Assembly: GCA_963556695.1 (NCBI GenBank)
Contig: CAUWAG010000007.1
Span: 1,922,001 to 1,986,000, forward strand
Length of the DNA stretch: 64,000 bases
Direction: 5' to 3'
From: Anthostomella pinea
Lineage: Eukaryota > Ascomycota > Sordariomycetes > Xylariales > Xylariaceae
Shown here: one piece after another, positions 43,322 through 53,735 of the stretch
How positions within the stretch are numbered: the first letter of the stretch is position 1
Layout of the letters: each line of letters opens with the position of its first letter
The notes under the pieces: generated by a model
Told to the model about the DNA's origin: nothing
What the model saw: the letters and a program-made list of their open reading frames with translations, nothing else
Database searches by the model: none
Translations under genes and position numbers: made by a program

Positions 43322-44907
43322 ATGGCATATTCTATACTGATCTGGCCAGCTATTGCTGTCTGTCTATCCCTGATCACATTCCTGGCCCTCGATAGGTCCC
43401 AGAAAGATGTCGTCCTCAAGCGCTGCGGTCTCGTGCGACGGCCATCAAGGCCGACCACGCCTTCGCTCGAGAAGCAGCCCCTCCCAAAACCCATCGCATC
43501 ATCGACGTCAGAGCTAGCGTCCACATTCCCACCGCCCCAGCGACAGCAGCTCAGCAAAATGGCCCTGAACATGCCAGCCGGTCAGCGGAAAGCCATGGGT
43601 GATCTATCGTTTGACCAGAGCACGTTTGAGCGCTCGCTATTGAGGCTCGACGAGGACTATAGGACGGCTGACGACTCCAAGTACAACTACACTGGCTTCT
43701 CGGTGCGCGAAATCAAGGCCCTGGGTGACTTTCCGGGTTACTCGACCATCTCCGAGGTCCCGATGCCGAACCCGTATCGCGAGTTCGACATCAGCAAGGC
43801 AAAGGCAAGACCGTACCGCCCTTTCAGGTGGACATACCATCAGACCATGTGTAAGACATCCCAAAACTAGTTACCCGATACAAGTGCAAGGACTGACTGT
43901 CGTAGCGTTGACTAAGCTGGAGACGGACTGGTGGATAGAGCTCGAATCGACGTACAAAGAGCGCATCGCCCAACGCCAGGAGCTCTACGCCAAGCACGGA
44001 GAGGCCGTGGTGCAATGGCTTCCCGGCTCCGAGCTGGTATGCAAGGAGCTCATGGAGATGGTGCTGCAGTTCATCTGCGCACGATATCCGCACTACTTCG
44101 TTCTGTCCGAAGACAAGACGAGGCTCGAGAACAAGATACTGGGCACTGTGTCCATGATCAAGGAGAAGCACCCCTTGCTCATCCTGCTCGACAACGTGCC
44201 CGAGGACTTCGGAATCACGCTGCGGGACCCGGAGACGGGGTACTATGCTTTCCGGGCTGGCATGATATGCTCGGCGTTGGGGTGGAGCGTCGGCACCAAG
44301 ATTGGGATGAAGCTCCATGAGATACACCAGCCTATCCCCGACTACAAGGAGAAGATGCAGTTCAGCATGGACCGGTAAGCGTCTCTACGTCCCTCACACC
44401 ATCCGGCACCAGCTAATCCGTCGCAGGTTCTTCTCCAAGATGCCGTCGAGCAAGTCCATCCAGCGCGGCTCCTGGGGTCTAGAAGTCGACCAGCCCCTAT
44501 TCATGTCGCCCGGCGACCCGCACGAGTCGTACCGCTCGCAGCAGGACCCCAACCTGACGCGGTCGCGGATGCACCTGCGGGTCGACTGGCAGACGCTGCG
44601 GCGGCTTCCGCTCTCGGGCGGCATCGTGTTCAACTTCAAGGCTCTGTTCACGCCGATCGAGGAGTTCAGGGACGAGCCGTACGTGCCCAGCCTCATTCTC
44701 AAGGTCATTAAAGAAGGCAAGGAGAACCTGATGAAGTACAAGAACACGTGGCACACGGAGCATGTGGTGGTCCCGGCGCTGGAGGAGTACGAGAGGGAGC
44801 AGAAGGAGAGGGGACTGGTGGAGGAGGACTGGGAGCCACGGACTCTGGAGGAGAGTCCCTGGTTTCCGGGGTGGGAGAAGAAGTGGCATGCGCAGCAAGG
44901 GTTCTGA
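43322..44907 (+). CDS. DUF3445 protein (heme-dependent oxidative N-demethylase alpha-like), membrane-anchored
   Basis: Three exons (43322-43850, 43906-44374, 44427-44907) give 492 residues. An N-terminal membrane anchor (ILIWPAIAVCLSLITFLAL) precedes a proline-rich linker and the DUF3445 domain from about residue 120. Family features are PFRWTYHQTM, LETDWWIELESTYKERIAQR, HPLLILLDNVPEDFGITLRD, YYAFRAGMICSALGWSVGTK, MHLRVDWQTLRRLPLSGGIV and FNFKALFTPIEEFRDEPYVP. Bacterial relatives are the alpha subunit of a dimethylamine-oxidising heme enzyme; the fungal role is unestablished, so the activity is inferred by homology only. The start at 43322 was chosen because it gives the anchor; an upstream in-frame ATG at 43244 would bury it. 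The gene is complete. Confidence 0.85.
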
Positions 44908-45016
44908 TCAAATGGGGGTTTCGTGGCTGAGCGGGGAAACTTGTGGTCAACATGTCCTGTCGGGCCAAATACAGAATGAGAGGTATATCCGGCATTCTAA
45001 GTCGTCAAACTACATA

Positions 45017-46343
45017 GGAAGAACGAAGACATCATAGCAATGTCTCATACATAGTCTATCACGACCTTTGTCAGCTGATGAGTTTTGTGACTCTTCGAGC
45101 TCATCAAAACATAGGATTCCAGATCGGCTCTCGCTTTGATGGCTAGGCGTCATAGACGTACTCGGAACGCCGGGTCGCATCCTCCACCCAACACCAGTAG
45201 GCTTACAGCATATCAACCCGGAAGAGGAGCACCATAATGCCCCTGGGCCCGACGGCTATCACGCCTCACGGAACCTGCTGCGCCTAGCCTGCCATAATTC
45301 GTCACTGAGCTGCCACTACAGCGTGCGCATCGACCGACGCCGACGCTGGCGGTGTTTGTGTAGCCGCTCCCGAGGTGCCGTAGGACTGGTGCCTGCTATC
45401 TAGGAGAGCCTTCCAGCAGCGTGAGTTCATGATGTATGCTCTATCCAAAAGAGTCTGCCAGATGGTCTGGGTGAGCGGCGTCTGCTGCGCGAGGTCGTCT
45501 CCTCCGGCAGGCAGGCTGTCTATGCTGGGTAGGCAGGGCGGCTCGCGGGGAGAAAGGTAGGTACGGCATCGGCTGGTTCTGGCGCCCAGATCCGTGGGTC
45601 ATGTCCTTGTAGCAGCCAAGGCCGCCGCAGGCATCTGCTGCTGCTCCTCGCGTGCTGCCCTGTGGTAGTAGTCTCGTCCTGGGGTATCGGCACGGAGCAG
45701 TGTTGGGCCTCCTGAGCACCATCTCGTTGGCGGCCGCGTCAAACAACTCAGGCCGTGGTCCAGCGCTCTGCCGGGCTGCGTCCGGAGCTGTACGGCGGAC
45801 CCGACTTGATTTTTCGCGAGTATGTCCCCGTCGCGGGGGTAATCCTCGGCACTGCGCTGGCGCATCTTTTTACGAAGCTCGGGATCCTGTAGCAGTGCTG
45901 GCTATGCCCCGGTTCCGGGCTTTCGCGCACAGTCGGGTGGTGTACAAGCCAAACTCAAAACCGGATCGCAAAACCGGATCGCGAGTAGAGCCGTTTCCGT
46001 CTTCCAGCTGAGTTCAGAGCTGTGGGATATGTCGTCAAGGGTTTACCCGACGAGCCGGTAGTGGTCGTGTCCCGATTCGTCAGCATCTATGCTGGTGCTT
46101 CGGTTGATGCCAGCGCTGTTCTGGCCGTCGAGGCTGCGGCTAGCTACGTTGTTAGAGCGGTCGACGGAAAAAGCGGTAGAAGGCGGAGTCCTCACGCCGT
46201 CTACGCTGGGTATGCCTTTCGTAGAGAAGTTATCGGCGGCAGGTGTTGACTTACAGGTGGAGAGACTCAGGGGCTGATGGATGAGCTCGCAAGGGTAGTG
46301 ATAAATGCTGTATGGGAGACTGCTATATTGTCTTCGTTCTTCC
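45017..46343. mobile_element. TA-flanked TIR element, 1.3 kb, GC-rich core
   Basis: The ends are inverted: 45017 starts GGAAGAACGAAGACATCATA, and the reverse complement of the right end starts GGAAGAACGAAGACAATATA. Similarity extends over about 50 bp with small gaps. TA lies immediately outside both ends (45015-45016, 46344-46345), as in Tc1/mariner/pogo elements. The core is GC-rich. Minus-strand fragments such as PPCLPSIDSLPAGGDDLAQQ and TIWQTLLDRAYIMNSRCWKA look coding but lie in different frames and show no DDE motif. It is a non-autonomous element, perhaps carrying a captured gene piece. Confidence 0.65.
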
Positions 46344-46345
46344 TA

Positions 46346-46780
46346 CGGTCTGGTCTTTCTCTCCGCCGCTGCAAGCTTCATGGGTTGGGCAGCTTCCAAC
46401 CCTTTGTATAGCGCATATGTTCACGGCCCAGCTCGGTAGATCATCGATAAATTTGAAGAGTCGACGAAAGCTCAATTCGGTGCTACGACTTGCCTTCTGG
46501 TCGACTTCAAGGTGAAATGGTTTCCAACTTTGATTTTCAAAAGGCGTTGGTCCCTGTTGCTTGTTTGTTATATGTACAATGAGGAACTTGCATTCTGGTG
46601 ATATGGCCTCCAGAATGGACCGACCAGCAACGGTGACCTCGACATATCTTCTCAAAATCCGGGGTATCACCATGGTCCGCCAAAGTTAACCGCTTATGGC
46701 CATGAGGCATATCATCGAGGCGGACTTCATCGGTCCATGAAACGTCAATGAGTAAGAACCACGTGGCCAAGCTGATGTGC
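46346..46780. other. Intergenic, no gene seen
   Basis: 3' flank of the ETF-QO gene. Nothing recognisable. Confidence 0.4.
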
Positions 46781-48841
46781 TTATGTCATGTAGTACTTAG
46801 GCCCTTCGCCACCTTGTGGAACTGCCCAGTTGATGTCTTGATGCGGAGCCTTGATGTCACAAGTTTTGCAGTGGATACAGCTATTTCACGGTCAGCAAGC
46901 ATGCCACGCAAACCTCCAAGAGATTCCTGTCGATGATAATTGGCAAAGACGGTGACACTTACTTCTGAGCGTTGATCTGAAACCGGACGCCGATCGACTT
47001 TGACTCATCCTCGACATACTCGTAGACCCCAGCAGGGCAGAACCGGTTCTCCAAGCCCTTGTAGGCGGGCCACGTCTCCAGAGCATGAGCATCCCAGTCC
47101 TTCACTTGTAGATGTACTGGCTGGTCTTCCTCGTGGTTGGTGCCCGTCCGCGAGACACTTGTCAAGATATCGAAGGTGATCCTTCCATCTGGCTTCGGGT
47201 ACTCGATCTTGGGACATTGGTCCGCATGCTTCGTAGCTCCGTAATCGGTTTCCTTGTGCTTCAGAGTCCAGGGCACACGTCCTTTAAGGAGATAGGCTTC
47301 TAGGCCGGAGTACAAGACCCCGCCGTAGAGTCCCAGAGGGTTGTGGAAGGACGGTCGCATATTTCGGACCTCCTTCAGTTCTTTCCAAATACTCGACTTT
47401 CGGAGCGATTCTTCGTAGTCGTATAAGAAAACAGACCCAGAATCTCCTGCCGTCAGGGCAGTATACGCAGCTTCTGCAGCAAGCATACCAGACTTCATGG
47501 CGTTGTGTGTGCCTTTCACCTTGGGGACGTTGACGAACCCAGCAGAGTCGCCGATCAGCGCACCACCAGGGAAGGCGACCTTGGGTATCGATTGGAACCC
47601 GCCTTCGGACAGAGCTCTCGCGCCGTAGGAAATGCACTTTCCACCCTCGAGGACAGACTTGTACAAGGGGTGCTCCTTCATCTTCTGGAACTCACCGTAA
47701 GGTGATAGCCACGGATTCGAATAGTCCAAGGCGACAACAAGTCCAATGCTCACGAGGTTGTCCCCGAAGTGGTACATCCATGCACCGCCATAGGTATCCG
47801 ACGGTAACGGGTATCCCATGGAATGGACAATCTCGCCCTTCTTGAACTTCTCAGGTTCAATCTCCCAGACCTCTTTCACGCCCAGGGCATACGTCTGGTG
47901 TTGGCTGTCTCTTCTCAGGTCAAACTTCTTGGCAACCTGTTTGGTCAAGTTGCCATGGCATCCCTCGGCGAACATGGTGACCCTGGCATGGAACTCCATA
48001 CCTCTCTCGAAGCTGTCTTTGGGTTTCCCGTCCCGTGCCACGCCGAGGTCATTCGTGGCAACTCCTTGGACTGATCCATCGGGGCTGTACAGGACTTCGG
48101 AGGCTGCAAAGCCAGGGTATACCTCGACGCCAACCTCCTCGGCACGTTCTCCCAGCCATTGTGTGAATTGGCTCAGACTGACGATGTAGTTTCCATGGTT
48201 GTTCATCTGCGGCGGTATCGGTATTGGTATCGCGCTCGACTTGGTCAAGAACCTCATCCTGTCTCCGGCGGCAGGGGTGGCATGCTGGAAGCGGTTCTCG
48301 TTCGCCTCGTCGAGCCAGTCGGGGAAAAGTTCGTTGATCGCATCAGGCTGTATGACGGCACCAGAGACAATGTGTGCGCCGACCTCGCCAGCTTTCTCAA
48401 GCAACAGCACTCGGAAGTCTTCGTTGCCATTCTCGTTGGCTAGTTGCTTTAACCGGATGGCGGCGCTCAGACCGGCAGGACCTTGATCAGAGATGACATG
48501 GTCAGTCCAGCACGACTCGCGCAAACTCTTGAAGCAACAGATCACCCACCTCCTCCAACTATGCAGACATCGACCTCGTCACTCTCACGGTCAACAGATT
48601 TGGGATCAAAGCTCTCGTCGACACTTGCGAAGTTGCTGGGACGGGTAGTGGTGAAAGCTCGTATGGCGGGACGTGGGACCGAGGCAACTGGCGCGGCGGA
48701 ACATCTTGTTCGGGGTGCGGAGCGAGGGGTTGTCGTCAACGATGATAACGATTCTCTGGCTACTCGTCGGTGTATCCTCGATCGCGCTGGCAACGCAGCG
48801 CCTCGCCGCGCAAATGACTGAAGAGAAACTGGGGCGGACAT
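46781..48841 (-). CDS. Electron transfer flavoprotein-ubiquinone oxidoreductase, mitochondrial
   Basis: Three exons (48550-48841, 46963-48481, 46781-46880) give 636 residues, a normal length. The N-terminus is an Arg/Ser-rich mitochondrial presequence ([20 protein letters not shown]). The FAD motif [18 protein letters not shown] spans intron 1. Other hallmarks are [59 protein letters not shown] and [20 protein letters not shown]. The 4Fe-4S domain has CPAGVYEYV in exon 2 and [19 protein letters not shown] in the small last exon, ending GPKYYMT. The enzyme passes electrons from ETF (fatty acid and amino acid oxidation) to ubiquinone at the inner membrane. It is complete and housekeeping. Confidence 0.97.
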
Positions 48842-51096
48842 GGTGGCGATCTCTTTCCGGTAGTTGCCTCCCTTGGAAGAGCTTATCACCAGCTTTGGAG
48901 GGTCAACGAGACAGCACACAAGACTATAAAAGGTAGAAAATTGGTCGCCGCGCCCCAAACGCCATGGAAGACTGGCAGTGGGTAACTAAGGCGCAGTGGC
49001 AAAGGTATAGGAAAAGGTCAAAGTTTGTATTGCGCGACCCCGACAATGACGATGATGTCAAAATGTCGGGTTGGAGCTCGGGCAAACGGCCCGAGGTTAC
49101 TTTCCGCGTCGGCGTGGGAGAGACTTTGGGGGGGTGGGGGGGGACTGGCTGTGGCTGTTAGCGGGCTGAACAGCCTATCAGCTCTCGATCATTAGAGCCC
49201 AGCTCCTCACCTAACCAATGACAACTATCACCCTCACTGTCACCTACCCAGCACAGAGCAGCCCAGCTGCCCAGTTGCCAGTCCTGAATCCGCCAGGCTT
49301 CAGTGCCCCACCAGCCTCCGAGAACATTGAACATTGAAGCTGCAAATGGAACTTGAAGAGAAGTAACTGGGTTGAGGATCACCAACTACATCTACCAACT
49401 CTCTCATCTCTCTGACGACGGGAAGCAGCATAATTGTCAATCGCCTTTATTCAACAAGTGCTCGCTCGTGTTTACAGGATTTCGCATTGATCATATGCGC
49501 TGTGCGCATTCCTGTCCCAAGTCGACTTGACCGACAGCCGAAGCATCGTGCATGACGAGATACCTGCAACAAGTCTCAGGATGACGATTGCCAATCGCCC
49601 GTTTGATGAGCGATTCATCAGCCTCGTGAACAGAGCCACCAGTTCTCGCCAGACTTTCAAGACCAACGTCATCTCTTCCAGTTCTGCTTCCAGACCTGCT
49701 TCCAGTGGAAGTTTCAGCAATGATCGTGAGATCCACCACGTCTCATTGACTGTCTCCAGTCCGGGGGCGGCTCCCCACCGTCTGATTTTAACATTTAAGC
49801 TTCATTGCCGTGGCCCACTCACTCAAGTTTGCAGTCTCTCCTGCAGGACCCTTTCAAGCTGTCAACAACTCCAAAGTCCCGGCTTGGTGAACATGGCGAG
49901 ATGCTATTATCCGACTGGCTTTGGCTGTCTGTCATATGAATGGCAAACATGACTTCTATTCGCTCTTGGTTTCAATCGCGTTCACGATCCAAGTCGCACC
50001 ATCTGTTTGTTCCTGAATCTGTACAGCCACCCAGACATCCTCGACGCCCCCTGATTGCGACCGGAAACGAACCGTTTCCTGATCCGTCTGAGAGAATGAC
50101 ATATCGTCATCCGAGTGTGATGCCAAGCGGTGAAACCCTTCCATTCTCGTTCACAATCTAGTTTAGCCATGCCACCCCTTTTCTATTCTTGACTCTTTCG
50201 TGGTGGTAGCTGGGGCAGGTAGTATTGACAGCTTCTGAATCCTTGCGATTGGGCGGCTGGACCGTCGCCGTCTGAGGCTCGTTTGATCTGCCTCGTCACA
50301 CGTTTGAGCCTCCTGGCCAGCACCCCAAATCCCCAGAAAGGCAACGATTGCCCTTGCAGCACTTGGCATCTTAATATCTGAGCTTGTTATGATCCCCTGC
50401 AGTCCGCCGTGGGTCTCCCCCAAGTTTCCCCCGGCGTCAACTCCAACCCGGGGGAGACGAGCCCACAACACGTCTCGTATGATCTGCTCGGACGGAGATC
50501 TTATCATACCTCGTCTGCGTTTTAAGCACCCGTGACAACTCGCCTGGATGTTTTATGGTCTGGGATCTCGTTGTTTTCAACCACCGACTGCCATGAGATC
50601 TTCCCTGCATTTGTACAGTATATTTCGCAGGCTTTAGTTTTAGTGACTGGAATCTCAGGTTCCAATGCACCGCGGCAGCTTTCTGGAACATGCCGCACCG
50701 ACGTTGAGGTTGCCCATGTCATTTAGGGGTTCGAGGACCTTGCACCGCGGTGTCGGTTTGAGAATGGATCATCAGGCTCGTCAGAAAGCTTGGTATGCCA
50801 ATCTTCCATAAAACGTCCTGTCCCCTCGTGCCGTTCTTGCCGTCCTCCTAGTCCGTATCTTCACATCGACTCCCTATTCTCTTGGCATCCGGCATTCCTT
50901 TCAACGTTTGTTTCTATTCGCAGAGGTATGTTTGAACTGGATATCAGACCCTCCACCGTTGTAGACACCAGCTAACAGAGTATACGCAGCTGTGCTCCCT
51001 ATCCCTTCTTTACTGTATTATTTTGATACCCTTCGTTTCTCTCCACTTCGGCCACTCTTTTTATCCAGTATATATCCATTCATTCATCTCGTCAAG
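48842..51096. other. 2.2-kb intergenic region, no gene recognised
   Basis: Contains a G-rich tract (about 49128-49141) and a pyrimidine-rich 5' flank of the next gene (50990-51060). Open frames on either strand are under 145 codons and have no family character. Confidence 0.4.
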
Positions 51097-51865
51097 ATGA
51101 AGAACGTCGGTGCCCTCTTGATCGTCCTGGCCGCAGCTGCCACCCAGGTGGCCGCCCTCCCAGCTCAGGGCCTCAGCGAACCCATCCAGCCCCGTGTCTC
51201 TCACAACTATGGTACGTCTTACCTGACCATGTGCTATGACGTTCAAAATGCTGATCATGTCGATAGCCCTTGACATCCGCATGCCCAAGAAGCACAAGAA
51301 CAAGGGTGGAGCTGCTCAGAATGCCGCTGCTGGCAACGGCACTGCTGTTGCAAACGTCGCTCAAAGCAACGGAACCGCCGACGCTGGTAATAATGTGGCC
51401 GGTAACAAGGCCGGCAAGAAGGGCGGCAAGAAGGGCGATAAGAAGGCCGGTAACAACGCAGGCAACAACGCAACCGCCGCTGCTGGCGACGCAAATGCCG
51501 CTTCTGCCGATGCGGCAGGTGCTGGTGGACTTGCCGGCTTGCTAAGTGGATTGGCTGGTGGCTCAAATGCCGCTGCTGGCAAAGCAGACGCCACTCCTGC
51601 CGATGCAGCAGGTGCCGGGGGACTTGCCCCCTTGCTGAGTGGACTGAGTGGTGACGCCGCTGCTGGAGATGCAGCAGGTGCTGGAGGTCTTGCCGACTTG
51701 CTGAGTGGACTCCACGTCGTCGCTAGAGATGATGCTGCTGCCGATGACGCCGCTGTTGATGACGCTGCCGACGAGGAGGAGGACGCTGCTGTTGATGCCC
51801 GTGCTGCCGATGAGGATGACGCCGATGAGGATAACGCTGCCGATGAGGATGACGCCGATGCTTAG
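51097..51865 (+). CDS. Secreted low-complexity protein with three internal repeats and acidic tail
   Basis: Two exons (51097-51211, 51267-51865) give 237 residues. The signal peptide is MKNVGALLIVLAAAATQVAA. A basic Gly/Ala/Lys segment (NKAGKKGGKKGDKKAGNNAG) is followed by three copies of a unit DAAGAGGLAxLLSGL (residues about 128-200). The C-terminus is very acidic (repeats of ADEDDADEDNA). There are no cysteines. The family is unknown. The protein looks like a fungal cell-surface or extracellular repeat protein, possibly an effector, but no domain proves it. Its low complexity makes slippage-driven length variation likely. Confidence 0.7.
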
Positions 51866-52440
51866 CAGTGTGGTCTGCTATCCAGGTTGTTTGGTAGAAC
51901 CTAATCGACGTGCTTCTCAATCAAAAGTAAATCTCAGATTCTTCGGTATAGACGGACACAGGCGCGGGAGGCATGGCTCTCACGGATGGCAACACGGGGC
52001 GGGACGGCTGAATTTCTTCGATGATGGTACTCTAGCTAGTCTAGACCTTTACTTGTATATCACCATATTACTCACGCACTTATCTACGCATAGATGATGC
52101 GAATGCCAATGCTTCGCTTGGGCCAGTCGTTCTGGTCGGGCTCACGATGGCTATGATGATTTGTTAGTTATAATGCAGCTTCGTCTTTTAGGGTTCGTCC
52201 ATCTCCGACTCGTGTTTCACCCGCCTTCCTGATCCAGAAGCGTCCCCACGTGGCGTCTCGTTCCATGCCTTGAAGCGCTTTGTGGCGCAGATGTTCTATT
52301 GTACAGGTCCGCTCTAGGTCGCGGAAACCCAAGCCATACATATTGTCTCTCCGACACTTGTCTATTGTACCCCAGCCCTGTCCTGTCCTGTCCTGGTCTA
52401 TACTGGGCCACCTTTTCCATTTCCCCCCTGACGCAACTCC
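51866..52440. other. Intergenic, convergent 3' flanks
   Basis: Lies between two convergent secreted-protein genes. A short CTGTC direct repeat is at about 52378-52399. Nothing else is seen. Confidence 0.4.
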
Positions 52441-52856
52441 TCAGTGGTTTTGGTAGGGTTGGTGCTTCATTCCAGCCTCTGTAGGAGTTCCTTCCGCCTC
52501 TACGACTGTGTACCAGGACTCCGATTCGGGATCCCAATAACAAGAACCCTTCCCAGTGATCCGACTCCCAAAGCCCCTACATACATTCCCACAAAAAGCC
52601 TTCAAATCTCCAACCTCGAAGCAGTCGCTAGCGGATCCACATTTCTTGTCCGAGCACCAATCTTTCCAGTAGAAGATTTCGGGTTTTGCATAACGTGGAT
52701 TGAGACTCTGTGACGACTGTGATGGTGTGAGTTGAGTGCTTTGGGTTTGTGCTTTGGAGATTAACTCACTTCGTCGATATGGGGGCTTCCAGCTGGTACT
52801 GCCGCCGATAACGCCAACGTGGCAATGGCTAGCAGAGAGGCAAAGGCGGTCTTCAT
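52441..52856 (-). CDS. Small secreted six-cysteine protein (candidate effector)
   Basis: Two exons (52770-52856, 52441-52716) join across a 53-nt intron (GTGAGT..CACAG) to give 120 residues. The signal peptide is MKTAFASLLAIATLALSAA, followed by a short proregion (PAGSPHIDE). The mature part has exactly six cysteines with spacing C-x4-C-x5-C-x9-C-x3-C-x12-C, between WKDW and YWDPESES, which would allow three disulfides. I recognise no named family. Size, leader, even cysteine count and a single intron near the cleavage site are typical of fungal small secreted proteins (effectors or antimicrobials). This is inference; expression is not visible here. Confidence 0.75.
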
Positions 52857-53735
52857 GAGGGAAGGGCGGGTTGTTTTGTTATTCAACTTCTCGACGGCAA
52901 GGAAGGAAAATGCGAGAAAACCAGATTCCTAGAAAACTTAGAGTGTAAGTTCGGCTTGTGTCTTTGCTTACGTTTTTTACATATTTGATGCGACCTGTAC
53001 GGGTCCATATAGGGCGCGTACACGTCAGCGTGGAAAAGGTGGTACTCTCGGTGTCCGTCTGGCCCACACACGTAGGTATATAGATAGTACATCGATCCAT
53101 TTAAAAGAGGATACTTGATCCGATCAACAACTGCGGCCCGCGTCGATCAACTCTCGATAGGGATAAATATAACGACAAAAGGATGAGGGCCCAGCAGCTT
53201 CTAAAATAAAGCTGTGGTAATAAGTTCCGCGACGGCAACGCCGTTCATCCTTCTCTACACGGAACTTATCTACACGGAACTGACGGAGTCTGAAAGATGT
53301 GGACAGGTAACTTACCCATTAGTGCATCCTCACGCCTCAACGCCACCCTTTTTGATGTCACTGCCAACCTTATGTCACGCAGGAAACGGAACTAACCTTG
53401 TTACTCCGCCTCAGCTGTGTGTGGTAATATTAGCACGCTGCGCCTTAAGTCGGGCGAGGGGGATCCTCGCGATCTCTTGAATTATAGGTTAGGCAAGCTG
53501 GTATTCGTTTTCTAAATTCGTACAGCAGCGAGGCGAGTTCGGTCGCCTACCTAGGTTAGCTACATAGGCCTCGGTAAACAACGCATTCGATATCTAAAGG
53601 CTCGAACTTATCATAATGGTCCTGGTAATAATGAAGGCGATTAGACCCCGGCAGAGAGTCAGATCGAGCAGGACAGAGGTATTCACTCATTACACATTAC
53701 ACCCATCATCAACCTACATACCCGCCAGGTATCGT
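52857..53735. other. Intergenic, no gene seen
   Basis: Short repeat CACGGAACTTATCTACACGGAACT near 53258. No coding signal. Confidence 0.4.
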
